DNA from: Purshia tridentata
Taxonomy: Eukaryota; Streptophyta; Magnoliopsida; Rosales; Rosaceae
Direction: 5' to 3'
NCBI GenBank assembly: GCA_003254885.1
Contig: QANT01003108.1
Coordinates: forward strand, 1-64,000
DNA length: 64,000 bases
How positions within the stretch are numbered: position 1 is the stretch's first letter; each line of letters starts with the position of its first letter. Below, piece after piece: positions 35,781 to 47,400 of the stretch. The notes beneath the pieces are model-generated. The model saw only the letters and a program-made list of their open reading frames with translations, did not search any database and was not told the origin of the DNA. Made by a program: the position numbers and the translations under genes.

Positions 35781-36030
35781 ATTATTTTTATTCAAATGAA
35801 GAAGGTTCGAATTGAACAAATTCTTAATCCAAGGAGTTAAATTTGAAATTAAAAAAAATTAAAAATTTTGAAAGAATTTTATTTTTCGTTTTATATTTTA
35901 TCTATTAAAAAAAATTATTTCTTTTGGTAAAAAAAAATTTTATTTTTTATTCAAATGAAGAAGATTCAAATTGATTGTTCTTAATTTAAAGAATTGAATT
36001 TCTGATTTTGAAGATCTGAAAGAGTAAAAA
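35781..36030 (+). repeat. Diverged tandem duplication (about 100-bp units)
   Basis: ttattcaaatgaagaaggttc (near 35788) recurs as ttattcaaatgaagaagattc (near 35948). Similar text follows in both copies: attg, ttcttaat, an aaggagtt or aagaattg patch, gaatttt and gaaagag. A spacer of T and A runs separates the two copies. It is old and non-coding. Confidence 0.5.
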
Positions 36031-36603
36031 AATTTCAATTTAGTTAGAAATTTTAACAAAATTATATCAATTTTGATTTGGTAATATTTCAAAATCTAAA
36101 AAAAGAAATTGAAAATTTAATTACATATTTAGGTTTGAATATGAAGAGTTTTATTATTAATCCCGTGTGGGATTAGGTGAGTATTTATTGAATTTTGTGC
36201 TAATAAGGGAGGAATAAGAAAGATTGAACTGGCAATAGCCGGTGGGCAGGGGTAGTACGAAAAACCGACAGTTGAGTCCTTTCCACATTACCATAACATT
36301 CCTATTAAGCCTATTATATTCCCTTTCCAAAATAGCGCTTTGTTTTCCTATTTCTCTCTCTTTAAATTTTCATTTCTCATAATGAATTGAAGTCTATTTA
36401 TATTAAAAAACCCTGAGTCAGTCCCCTGACCAAGAGTAATTGCAATTGCACACAGCACAACCTTTTCTGGCCTCTGGCCTCAGCGCTAGCTGTCTCTCAA
36501 CTTCTCAATCTTATCCTTTAAATTTGCTACCTTTCGTCACCATTCTCAATATTTCTGTCCTTCTTTATTTCTTTGAGACTTGAGAGAATACTAGCCAGAA
36601 AAC

Positions 36604-37661
36604 ATGACTGGGTTTCCAGAAGGTGATGATCACAGCGTTACTCTTCACCTTCTCAAGAAGAAGATGGCTGAGTTTGCCAAAGAAAGAGATTGGGATAAGT
36701 TTCATAGCCCCAGAAACCTCCTCTTGGCTCTGGTTTGTGCATACATATCACTCCTTTTAATTTTCTTTTCTCTCATGTGATTTTGTGGGTTGCTCTTGAA
36801 TGATTTGATATATAGATTTATTAATTTGCATGATCAATGAAATAGGGTGGCCCAAATAATAGTATGATTACCATGTCATTATCTTATTTTCTTTCACTTT
36901 CTTGTTCATGGGCTTGTGAAGATTTGACCAAAATAATTACAGAGCTGACCCTATATTGTTGGATTTGCAGAAATACTTAAACAAATGGTTAAGTTTAATT
37001 GTGGGTTCTGATTTTTTATTGAATGTGGGTACTAATTGCCTGCAAGTGGGCTTCTTTATATATTTTATAATCTATATGTTTTCAATCCTCTTTTAACTTT
37101 CTTATACACCCAAGTTAAGATTTTTAAGCACTTGAGTGGTCAAACTTGACTTGATTTGCTGAAAACAGATCTTGCCTTTTTGTTTTTGGCCGACTTTAAT
37201 TCCTGTGTTTTCTTGCACCCTCTTTTCTTCTTTTGCTTTTGCTTTTGTGTCACATACATACCCAGAAAGTTCAAATAATCATAAATCTAAAATTTTGGTC
37301 ATCGTGATATGTGCTTGATGCGTAAGGTCTGGCATTTTTGTTGAAATCTCAGGTGGGTGAAGTGGGAGAGCTGTCTGAGATATTCCAGTGGAAAGGCGAG
37401 GTTCCAAAAGGTCTGCCTGATTGGGAAGCAGAGGAAAAAGAGCACTTGGGTGAAGAGCTTTCAGATGTTCTGCTTTACTTGGTCAGGCTCTCTGACATCT
37501 GTGGTGTTGATCTTGGCAAAGCTGCACTTCGCAAGGTTGAGCTCAATGCCATCAAGTACCCTGTGAACCAGAAACAAACCAACACCACCACCACCTCAGC
37601 CATCAATAATGGTGACAGCACAGAAGAGAGTGGAGTGGTTAATCAGTGTTCTCTGCCTTGA
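36604..37661 (+). CDS. DCTPP1: dCTP pyrophosphatase 1-like (MazG-type all-alpha NTP-PPase)
   Basis: Two exons: 36604-36732 and 37353-37661, joined in phase 0, giving 145 residues. The metal-binding signature is clear: EVGE (Glu46, Glu49) followed by EELSD (Glu78, Asp81), with the aromatic patch IFQWKG between them. The protein would hydrolyse dCTP and modified dCTP to the monophosphate plus pyrophosphate, keeping unusual nucleotides out of DNA. It matches Arabidopsis At3g25400 as I recall it. The C-terminal 30 residues are Thr/Asn-rich and low in conservation. The ATG is the only one in frame before the conserved start and follows a plausible plant leader. Confidence 0.92.
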
Positions 37662-38934
37662 AAAACCCACCAAAGTTTTAACTTTTCCTGGGTTGTTTAT
37701 ACTATATTTGGGTAGATGGGCGGTGTGTGGCTTGAGCCATAGGATAGAGCTTTTTAGGGGATGGGTTTTCTTGCATGAGTCGGGCTACAGTCTTGGTGCT
37801 GTTTTGGGCATTTACTATCTCACAGATTTTGTTACTGTTTTGGCTACTGAATCATATCCCTTCTGTTAAGACATGATGTATGGGGTGATATTCCCTTTTT
37901 TCTTTGCACAGTATTTGCTGACTTGTCTATTTATCCAATTGGCTTACTGCCTTTAACTTTTCAAGTGCTGTGGCTTTGTGAATTTTCCTTTTCTACAGGA
38001 ATTATGAATTTTAAAAATGCTTATTGCATTTATTAGTTGATTTCTAAATAGTGAGAAACATATATAAAGTAGCTTGGTTTGGGCCACAGAATATATACTG
38101 TTATTGATAGATAAGTACAAATGGGGAGATCATATAGAAAATAGTTCCATGTCTCCAAAAATTGAACAACTCGATAATATTTAAGTAATCATATGAGCTT
38201 TTCGTCTAGTGTTTTCATTATGTCACCAATTAACAATTACACGGGTCACTAATTAACAGTAACATGAACGTTTGAACCCTGCAAGGGAATCCAAAGATAA
38301 ATATTTTGCACTCTACATTCTTCATGTGAGGAACGTATAAGGTTGATTTTGGGGTACAAAAATCATATTCTTATATTAATTGGCAGTTGAAGATCTTTGG
38401 AGTGTTGTCCAATTTAGGGTCTGAATCAAGGATGGTGAGGACACTGAAAGAAGTTGCGTATTAAAATTCTAAGTCAACCTCTTATGGAAAAACCCAAACC
38501 AACCCAACCCAACTGAAAGTACTCCATAATCAATCATGTCTGGGTCGGACTTTTGCAAGTTACAATACAGACAAGTCATATATACATATAATAACTAAGG
38601 CTGCCTGTAAAGTGCAAAGGATATGTATATAATTTATATACATGGTGGTGGGACCAAGTTAAATCATACAGTAAAATCTCCACTGTATATCATATCATAT
38701 CAGCTGTTGCAGTCTCTGATCTGAGAGGCAGAAAAACGTACTGTAACTCACTCAACGAGATACAGAGGATTTTGATGCAGAAGACTATGTGCATACAAGT
38801 ACTGTACATTAACATTGGCATTTTGGATTATATGAATAATGCATGCACCTCCCTTACCTTTCATTTTGCTGCAAATTATGTGATCACATTCACTGCAGCT
38901 ACTTCAACATAAGGTACGTGTATATATATGGAAA
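37662..38934. other. Intergenic region downstream of DCTPP1
   Basis: Holds the DCTPP1 3' untranslated region and AT-rich sequence. A short reading frame at 37609-37869 partly overlaps the gene end and is not convincing. Nothing else is seen. Confidence 0.5.
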
Positions 38935-39085
38935 CATGGTTCTATTCCCAAACTTCTTTATCCTCAAGTTCTCGTTTACCCAACCACCATTACTAATTGG
39001 CACCTTAATTGTAAACTTTAAACCCAATCAAAACCATCAATAAGGCCCCCTCTGATTCCACCAGATATAGCTTGATCATAAACGT
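38935..39085 (-). pseudogene. Degraded fragment of an F-box/KIB1-4 (DUF295) gene
   Basis: About 150 bp resemble the part of the neighbouring F-box gene around 39715-39860: the same run of phrases (ccattactaa, tggcacctt, ctgattccaccagatat) in the same order. There is no open frame. It is a relic of a second copy next to the larger one. Confidence 0.6.
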
Positions 39086-39431
39086 ACTAGTAGGAGTAAC
39101 TCTGTGGATAAAATGGTCTAGAGCTTTCGTTTGATCTAAAAACACCATTTCTTCTTGTTCATACTAATTGAAATCTCACTTTCAATTGTTAAGTTGCTAC
39201 TTCACATTATGTCCTCCTTGTGCAGTTGTACTTCTCTTTTCCTACACTGGTTATATTAAGCAAGAAGTTGATCGAGGAGGTTAATATATAAAGTAGCAGA
39301 ACAATTTATTCAATTAAAAAAAAACAAATTAGAAACTGTATATATGTTGAAGTTGTTGGTAATTGCTGTTGGACTCTGCTAGTATGTATGTTGAAGTTGT
39401 ATACATAAAATATAGGCCAAATACATTTCAC

Positions 39432-40630
39432 TTAGAAACTCGGTTGAATCCATAAATAAGGTTTTAGCGTATATGATTGCCAATAAGTATAAAAAAATTC
39501 AGGGGATATGACAGAGTTGTACTCAATTTTTCCATCTTCCACAATAAATATACCCATGTCTATATATAGACATTGACCGTAGTCACCCCTCCATTTGGTG
39601 TACCTAACAAAGAATATGCTATTGGGTTTGCATCCAAAGTAGTCCCTTGAGGTCTCAACAGAGAAGCAAGAACTATTATCACCCAGGAACAATTTTCTAT
39701 TCCCCAAGTTGTTTATCTCTGAGTCCGACCCCCAATTTCCATTACTAAATGGCACCTTGAAAACCCTAAAATCAGTGGCTGATATGTTGCTTCCTTGGCA
39801 GAAAACCACCAATAAGTCCCCTCTTGATTCCACCAGATATGACCATTTAATCATGGGAGGAAGAAGTTCCCTTGGCATCTTTGGAACAACAATCCTTGTG
39901 CATGGTTGCTTAGAGTCTTCAGTGTCACAAACCAAAACATTCCCATCAAGGTCCACAACGTAAAATTGTCCTTTATAATAAGTTAGATCAGATATAGTTT
40001 TATCAGTCTCCGAAGTATAAGCTATACTTGTCCAATACTCATCATCTCTTGGTCTGCAAAATGCCAAAACACTTGTAATCTTTTCAACATAACTCTGTTT
40101 AGGAAAAAACTCTGTTTATGAAAAACCATGATTGTGTAATCCGATGTCCAAGAAGGGCTTGATGATAAGACGAACTTATTTATTCTATTCCCGCGCATTT
40201 GTGGCAGAAACTGTCCACTAAATTTATCAAATAGTTTAAACTCTGGCAACTTAATTTGGGCATGATTCAAAGGATGCAACAGAGTAAAAGGATGCAAAGG
40301 ATGCAAAGGATCCAACAGATTAACTTTCCAATTTTCAGTGATTAACCATCCCAAAGAAGAATAACATAGCTTTTTCTTAACTTCTGGCAGATTAAGTTTG
40401 CAAATCAGACCTCTCGTCAAGCTATAAAACTCACGAATGGTAGGGGAAGCATCGTCAGGAAGCATAAGGAATGGAACTTCATGTGTTAATTGAGCAGTAT
40501 AGTTTTCCTTGGTCGCGGCTGATCTCCATGATTTACAAACTGCACCAAGAACAATAAAATCCTTCAAGGGAACTCCTTGTTGGGCTAGAGACATGAAAAA
40601 ATCTTGAGGAACATCTGACCAGTCAGCCAT
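39432..40630 (-). pseudogene. F-box / KIB1-4 beta-propeller (DUF295) gene, frame-disrupted
   Basis: The N-terminal part starts at ATG 40630 with an F-box (SDVPQDFFMSLAQQGVPLKDFIVLGAVCKSWRSA in two pieces) and a kelch/propeller-like start. The C-terminal part (AFCRPRDDEYWTSIAYTS and DLDGNVLVCDTE, ending IQPSF) lies in another frame. The break lies at about 40091-40118, where aactctgttta occurs twice, 17 bp apart. That extra 17 bp shifts the frame, and a 17-bp intron is not possible in plants. Such proteins are SCF substrate receptors; in rosids they form fast-evolving clusters. It may be a true pseudogene, a recent allele or an assembly error. Fragments on both sides (38.9 and 41.4-41.7 kb) support a decaying cluster. 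Confidence 0.75.
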
Positions 40631-41394
40631 GTTTGATACTTCGTATCAATATCCTCGATTATACCACTGATTTTTTTCTATATATATGCTTGCCCACCAC
40701 GCCACATTCTTTGTTTCCTAGTAGGATTTCAATTCCTTTAGTTTTTTTCACTATGGGCTTCTTCTTCTGATTTTCTTGTTTAGTTTGTACAGGCCCCAAC
40801 CGTATGTGGATCCTTATTTCTTGAGCTTGTTCATGTGCTTTTTTGGTCGGCTTTTGTAAGTTGTGCTGGTGTTCTGTTTTTTCTTGTTTGACATAATTTT
40901 GTTTTCTAACTCCACTCTCTTCTTTCCCTCTCTCCAAATAATAGGTTTTTGTAATACACCAAATTAATTTGTTCTGAGAGTATGATCGAAAAGTGAAGTT
41001 TAGGAGCTAACAGTGTGCGTCATAACTCTGAAAAAATTGTATTTATCAAGCTATTTGTGGTCTAATGACTTGTAATCCATCGGTTCAATATGCCTATGCA
41101 ATATATGTGATTGTTAGAGTAGAGTATTCAGTTTCAGTTGTTAAGTTCCCCCGCACATTATTTCCTAATTTAAGGTCTTTTTTCCAAAAATAATCTTTCT
41201 ATTATATGAAGCAAGAAATTGAAGGGTTTAATGTAATTTTTGGGATTCTAAAAAATACCCTTTAATAACAACAAGTAGTGTTAAAATTCAAAGAAATATA
41301 AAAAAAGTAGTAAAGTAGTGAACAATTATATCAATAGATAAAATTATTTGTATCATCTCAACTTAACACTTGTTAGTATCTGAATAAAAATATC
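40631..41394. other. Region upstream of the F-box copy
   Basis: Promoter-like AT-rich sequence. A minus-strand frame (40937-40659) rich in Lys, Gln and Glu has no family likeness. I see no other feature. Confidence 0.45.
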
Positions 41395-41705
41395 TCACTT
41401 AGAAACTTCGTTAAATCCATATATACGGAGTTTCAAATTTAAGAAAAGAAGGACTAGAGAAGCTTGCAAAGATTCGCTCAAGTTTTCTATCCTCCATAGA
41501 GTCTTATCATCCTTGGTGTTTGGTAATAAGTGTTTGCTAAAATATATGCAATTAGTCTCACATCCAGAGTAGTTTGAGGCCTCAATAGAGAATGAAGAAT
41601 TATAATCACCCAAGAAGAGGGTTCAATTGCCAAAGTTTTTTACCTCTAACTCTAAGTCCAACTGCCACAGCCAAGGCCGATTGTCACTACTAAATGACAT
41701 GCAAG
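41395..41705 (-). pseudogene. Second degraded F-box/KIB1-4 (DUF295) fragment
   Basis: A short open stretch reading GDYNSSFSIEASNYSGCETN parallels GDNSSCFSVETSRDYFGCKPN in the F-box copy at 39.4-40.6 kb. The preceding sequence (about 41630-41705) also matches the part coding for the segment before it. Only the propeller C-terminal part survives and there is no F-box. Confidence 0.7.
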
Positions 41706-41779
41706 ATAGTTGACTAATATTTTGATTTCAACGGTATATATATATGTAGGTACTTTATGAACTTGGTATAATCATCACA

Positions 41780-42602
41780 TTTGTTCCAGGAAGTGTGAGG
41801 TTCCAAGCCAATTCAGCCATAAACGTAGAGGCTCCTCCATATCGTTTACTGTGCCTTCACTTTCAGATCAAAGGATTCAAGGCTTGAACGTCGTCTCTGT
41901 TTATGACAAATCCAATATTGATTGTTGTAGCACCATCGGTGAAATCAAAACTAGTTTTCCATCCCCAGTAATCACAAGAGTCAGTAATAAGAGCAAGGGT
42001 CTGAAGTGGATCTATGGCCCTCGATTCTTGGGCGTTCCGGGTGATGGACAAGGCTATTATGGTTAAGTCATTGGAAGCTTGGGAATGAATTGGAAGTTGG
42101 CGATCAAGTGTCAGTTTCAGTATTCACGAGATCTGAGTTTGAGGTAAGGGAGTGCGTCATCAAGCTTGTGTGTAAGCAAGAAGAGAATAGGATTAGTACC
42201 CAACACAACAGTGGCCACACCACAATTTATCCTTTACATGCATATATCAATGGTGGTCATTTGTCACGTTCTGAGGTGCTGCCATATTGGTTCAAAGACC
42301 TCATTCGAGACTCTGATGAAATAACAGGTGTGTTTTTCAAGAGTACCATTTCATTTTGGAAATGCTACTTATTTAAACTGTTTTTGACACTCCATGAAAA
42401 ACACTTGTAAACTGATATATTTGTATGTTTTATAGACAACAAGGAAGAAGAAGTACGGCAACAGAGGGGCAGCAATAAGCGCGGTGGTAAAGGTTGGAAG
42501 GTGGTCCTGATGGCCTCTGTCTTCTTTCTTTCTCTTCCTCTGCTTTCTCGCTCTTCCATCTTTCACCCAAAGAAGCACCGACACCCCACCAGCCCTCCAT
42601 AA
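41780..42602 (+). pseudogene. TIR-NLR C-terminal relic (post-LRR C-JID region and last exon)
   Basis: Only the post-LRR end of a plant TIR-NLR immune receptor is present. Readable pieces are PGSEVPSQFSHKRRGSSISF, RIQGLNVVSVYDKS, TRVSNKSKGLKWIYGPRF and, in a shifted frame from about 42060, LSHWKLGNELEVGDQ and VSVFTRSEFEVRECVIKLV. A GT at about 42329 and an AG before 42436 allow a final exon (42436-42602). It encodes a basic segment and a short hydrophobic stretch (VVLMASVFFLSLPLL), as some Rosaceae TIR-NLRs have. No TIR, NB-ARC or LRR part lies upstream: instead the F-box relic on the other strand abuts it. The family reports pathogen effectors; this copy cannot. Confidence 0.75.
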
Positions 42603-43579
42603 TAAGGTAGTAGTTGGGAAAAAAAAAAAAAAAAAAGTTTTAAACCACTTTGCATGGCTTGAACAATTTAAAAGTAAAATTTACAATTTTTTGTGGCTTT
42701 TTCCTAATTTTACTTTATTAAGAAGAGCTCCATCAACAACAACAACATTAATTCTGACATTGGTTGGACAACTTTTAAGTTACGACATTATGCCTATGAA
42801 TGATCAAGCGCATGTACTATGCAGCATAATATAAATGAAGACTACCGCCTCTTGTAATCAATCATATCGCATTATTATTTTAGATGTTTCTTCTGATTTT
42901 CTTAACCGAAGCAAAGCATCAGTCTGTTTTTGAAATCTGTTATGTACAGAATGATCCAAGCCACCATTTTTTACCAACATGTTGTTTAAAAGTTTGAGAA
43001 CCCCGTTTTCATTTAAGGGAATTTGTCCACAACAATGTTTGACAATACTGCAACTTTGATGCTTGAGCATCTGGTCTGCTGAAATTAGTTTGGACTGTGG
43101 TCTATTAAAGTTTCCTCTCATAATGTAATTCAAGATTTAAAAAAAAAAAATTGTCAAATTATTTGAAAACGGAGTTGTATAAGATAGGTTTGTGAGCAAT
43201 AATGTTGTTTAAAATATGTTTAATTTTCGCGATCCCATTTGTACATGTGACATGAGCCAAGTGCACACTCCCACAGTTTCAGTGGTAACTAAACAAATGT
43301 CACCTTCTGCAAGTTCTTTAGACTAATTAATTGTCTTTTGAGCTTAAAGTTTTATTTTGAATCATGACTACCACAACCCCAACAATAAAAATAGAATAAA
43401 AACTCCTCCTAGGGCACTACTTTAGCATCATGGCCTTAAAAAATCATGATTGTTATAATTGCTGCCATTATGACTATCATCATTAACATCAACAATTCAT
43501 CTTTAATGCACACTATATAAGGAACCAGGGATGAACATCACAAAACACTCAACATAACTGCACAACCAAAACAATAGCA
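42603..43579. other. Intergenic region before the small basic-protein gene
   Basis: No gene is seen. A minus-strand frame at 43133-42858 is unlike any family I know. The right end carries the promoter of the small gene at 43580. Confidence 0.45.
43513..43522 (+). promoter_or_regulatory. TATA box of the small basic-protein gene
   Basis: ctatataagg lies 58-67 bp before the ATG at 43580, with an A/C-rich leader between (cacaaaacactcaacataac). This is a textbook plant TATA-to-start spacing and supports transcription of the small frame. Confidence 0.6.
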
Positions 43580-43873
43580 ATGTTGAGAAAAGGTTCCATC
43601 ACCATATCTATGTTATCAAAGTCCACCATGTTGGTTGGGTGGTGCCGGCCACGGAGGCGGCTTAGGAGGCGGAGAGGTAGCACCATATGGCTAGGGAATA
43701 AGCGCCGAAGATTCTGCCTAGGGTCACGGACGGCGTTACAATGGGGGGCCATGGCTGGCCCTATTCGGATGCTAAAGAAGATCATCATGGAGATGGTACC
43801 TAATGGAAGGTGGATAGAAGCTTACAATTGGTCTTTGCCACTTCTACGTCCCCAAATATTTCCTCTTTGTTAA
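43580..43873 (+). CDS. Small conserved plant basic protein of unknown function
   Basis: Intronless, 97 residues, rich in Arg/Lys in the middle (PRRRLRRRRGSTIWLGNKRR). The C-terminal half, MLKKIIMEMVPNGRWIEAY followed by NWSLPLLRPQIFPLC, resembles a small uncharacterised protein family I recall from many flowering plants. There is no signal peptide or membrane span. A good TATA box and leader precede it, and both support a real gene. The role is unknown. An overlapping minus-strand frame (43788-43549) is judged to be its shadow. Confidence 0.75.
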   Translation: MLRKGSITISMLSKSTMLVGWCRPRRRLRRRRGSTIWLGNKRRRFCLGSRTALQWGAMAGPIRMLKKIIMEMVPNGRWIEAYNWSLPLLRPQIFPLC

Positions 43874-44491
43874 TCGCCAACTGTAACACCTTTTGGCTTG
43901 GTTTTCATTTTCTTCTTAGAATCTGTAAGGAGCGGTCCAGCAACCCTCCTAATTGGAAAGACAGATTTCTTCTTTACCACTAAAGGAAATTCAAATGTTT
44001 GAAGTTGAATGTGGGAAAACCATTTGTCATGTTTGCATTGTGGCAGTGTGGGAAAACTTACTACTGTAGCCATTCAAAAATGTAAATTCCATCGTATAAA
44101 GAACATTGGGACTACGCATTTTGTATTGAAATTACTAATGGCTTAAAGAAAATAGGGAATTAAACATAGAGATCTTTAAGTTTACAAGAAACTTGTACAA
44201 AATCCAACTATGGAGTCACCAACATGTTTGACAATCGACAAAGATCCTAAAACTTGGATTTCAGCAAAATCAGACGTTTGGATACAAAGTGTAACTGATG
44301 CAGCAGAATGGATGACTACAGTCTACAGCCTAGCCACAAATGCGGGGAGAAACCCGGCAGACTATAGACTGTAGGTTGACGGAACAACAGAAAATTCCAT
44401 CTCTGTCCTTTACACACTACAAAATTCTCGGCTTGTTCCCATTTACGCATGTGGCATTACCAAGGAAATCTGAAGTTCAAGGCAAACAAAA
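43874..44491. other. Convergent 3' region between the small gene and HMCES
   Basis: No gene is seen. It contains the 3' untranslated regions of the two neighbours. Confidence 0.5.
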
Positions 44492-47400
44492 CTAGCTTTT
44501 TCCAAAGTACGAAAATAGGGTAGGTTGCTTATCAAGAGAACTCTTCGGGTTAACCTTCTTCTTCACTGGACTAGGACTAGACATCTTATCAGTTTCATAA
44601 GTACCCGGCTTACAAGCAGCTGAAAACTCTTCATAGTCGCGCTTCGTTTGGCCCTTAGATGCACCTTCTTGAGAAAATGTAGATACACTACGTTTTGAAT
44701 CATGTTCAAATTTTCCAGCAAATGATGGTTGTGCTGCCTCCTGATTGCTTTCAGGTTCTTTTTTGGCGTTTTCTGGCAAATCAGTATTCACAGATGTGTC
44801 ATAAGAACTTGTATACTCTGGGTTTGATTCTTCTTTTTTGATTGCTGTGTCCTCTTTGCTTTCAGGTTCTCTTTTCACGCTTTCTGGCAAATCTGTCTTC
44901 ACAGATTTTTCGTAAGAACTTGTATCCTTTGGGTCTGATTCTTCTTTTTTGCTTCCCTTCGTCAAGAAAAATTTTGTGATTGAATTCTGCCCCTCTGTCT
45001 TCAACTGTATCTGCAGAAAATGATACACAGTAACTAGTGGTATTCTTTAGCAATGAAACATGAATTTGACCTATTTTTCCCCCTTAACCCCACCCTACCT
45101 AAAGTAGGAAAATCACAATTCCTCCCATTCTCCCAAACCCTAATGAAAATGGGATTTGATTCTAGATCTCTGATGTGACAACCAAGAGACGTTACCAAAT
45201 CATGAAAGCTCAGTATAATTAAGAAATTACTTATTATACAGAAAGCAGCACCACTGTTTTGCCCATCAACCCAAGCAACACATGATGTGAGGGGGAAAAG
45301 GCACCAAAAGAGAGTTTAAAAAACTTGGGTGGGGAATGTTACAGTGGAATTCCCTTGTTAGGCAAGTTTTCTATGAGTATTTCATCACTTCCATAAAGTT
45401 TTCCCCTCTATAGGATCACCAGCTAAAAGAGAAACAGAAGTGAAAAACCATTCTCTCATTCAAAGCTCCCCCTTGCCAGTCAAAATTCCCAAACCTAGGA
45501 GATCTTGGTAAAGATTATTGTGTTTAGATAACTTCTATTTTCCAAATGATAAGCATCTTGTATGTAAAACAAAACAGAATATTGTCGCACCTCATTGATG
45601 CACTCTGGCCCATCAAAAGACACCTTACCCATTGCTGGGGTCACCGGATACCATACCTGGTGATTAAAGTGTTTAGCATCCAACCCACCAATAATAAAAA
45701 AGAAATGTATGCCTCCAATTTCTAAAGTTCAACAACAACTTACCATATCTGGACCTTCATATGGTTTAAGTACTGAATCAAAATTGGAAGATGAAGAACC
45801 ATATAGCCATGTGTCAGTAGATCCCTTGTCACCCAAAATAACAGGCATCCTGTCTTTAATGATAAAACTAATGAAAATATTAGATCACTACTTAACTTTG
45901 GCAAAGAGTTCCACAGCAGGAATGCACATTAACTAGTGGAAGTGAAGGATCGCACTTGAAACTCTTAACAAGGACTAAATATAGATAAGCCAAAGAACTG
46001 TGACTAGAAAAGTACAAATTATTAAATAAACTAATAGAAATACCTCCAAATTCATCTCATCTGCATTAAATAATCAACCACCTAGTAATGCATAATCTAT
46101 AGCAGTATCTAGAGTCTAGACATCGTATTACAGTATTACAAAACAAAATTTAAATCCAATAAAATAAGCAGGACTCACCATGCAGCCACTCTAAAGCTGA
46201 AGATGAAGAAGTTGTAATGATAGTGAAGGTGTAAAGTTTCTCACCTGCAGGAAAGCACATAGTAACAAATTTCGAATAAAAGTTAAAAGTAATAAAAAAA
46301 ACAGAGGCATAACAGCAAAACCAAAATAACAAAAGTGGTGATGGTGGGGAGGGGGGAGGGGGAAGGGGGTTACTAACAAAGCACTTGTCCATTAACTACC
46401 TTCAGAGTTCTCCCAAGAATCATACAGAGCAGCAAACACAAGGGGCCGACCATCCTTAAAATGGACGTAATAAGGCTGCTTTTTAGTACCATCTTTTTTC
46501 CATTCATAAAACCTGGAGAACATAAATTAAAAAAAAAAAAAAAAAGATAAATCACTCCACGATATTCATTGAATAACAAGAATGAAAAGGAAAGATGCAC
46601 GGAGTCCTCCAATATAATAAAAATTGAAATCATGTCCTACATTCTTTTTACATAACTGTTTTAATTCATGACGTGGTGTTCTGTCTAGCGTCTCACCATA
46701 TAAACAGCTAATTGCCTACATAAGGAGTACAATAATTTTTTTTACATAACTAGGTCTAGTTAAGTCCATTTATTTCTACCAACTCAAACACTATCACATT
46801 GGTCTCAAAAAAAGAAAAAACCATAGGTGTGAAATTTTCCTTATAATACTAAAAAGTTGAAAAGATAAAACCCAAGCACTCAACCAAAGCACCTCCAATG
46901 TGATTGGTGTATAAAAAAAGAGAAATCAATCATACCCTTCCACTGCAATGAGACAGCGGCTTTTAGGAACTAGACGACGAAAAGAAGCCTTCTCACAAAT
47001 GGACTCGGACCGAGCATTAAACTGCAATTTTCAACACAAATCATATGATTATCAAACAATATTGTTTGATTTTAAGAATTTGAGTTACTATAGCCAAAAC
47101 TATACTTATTGCCTCAACGCTATTGCAAATTTAAATTAAACAAAGAAAAATCACAAAAGTGGGGCTGGTATTACCATTTTGTAGTGATCGGGTTTCTCGG
47201 TTTTCTTGGTGAAACTAGGAATCAGTCCCCATTTCATGCACTGAAGGACTACGCCTTCGCCATCTGCTCCGTCTTCTCTACGAACCACAGGCAAATTAGA
47301 CCCCGGCGATACATTGTACGACGGACGATACCTAAGTAGTAAACAAGCAAATTTCATTTCAATCAGCAAGACTGTTTGGTTGCTAGGAAAATAAAAGAAA

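Larger units (their letters stand above)
28850..36603. other. Long gene-poor region (about 7.7 kb)
   Basis: I find no gene on either strand. It holds micro-insertions (30421-30463 and 35670-35718), a near-perfect foldback element (30814-31213) with a duplicated right end, TA microsatellites (for example 32878-32901), a 27-bp tandem duplication (34057-34110), a diverged duplication (35781-36030), and the dCTPP promoter at its right edge. Antisense reading frames near 29.3-29.8 kb have no family resemblance. Confidence 0.55.

Noticed and set aside
37180-37200. tttttggcc that could be another micro-insertion
   Set aside because: No convincing direct repeats on its two sides.
40659-40937. Lys/Gln/Glu-rich minus frame upstream of the F-box copy
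   Set aside because: Low complexity, no homology recalled, and probably leader or promoter sequence.
43549-43788. 79-residue minus-strand frame
   Set aside because: Overlaps the plus-strand small gene that has a TATA box and recognisable conserved blocks.
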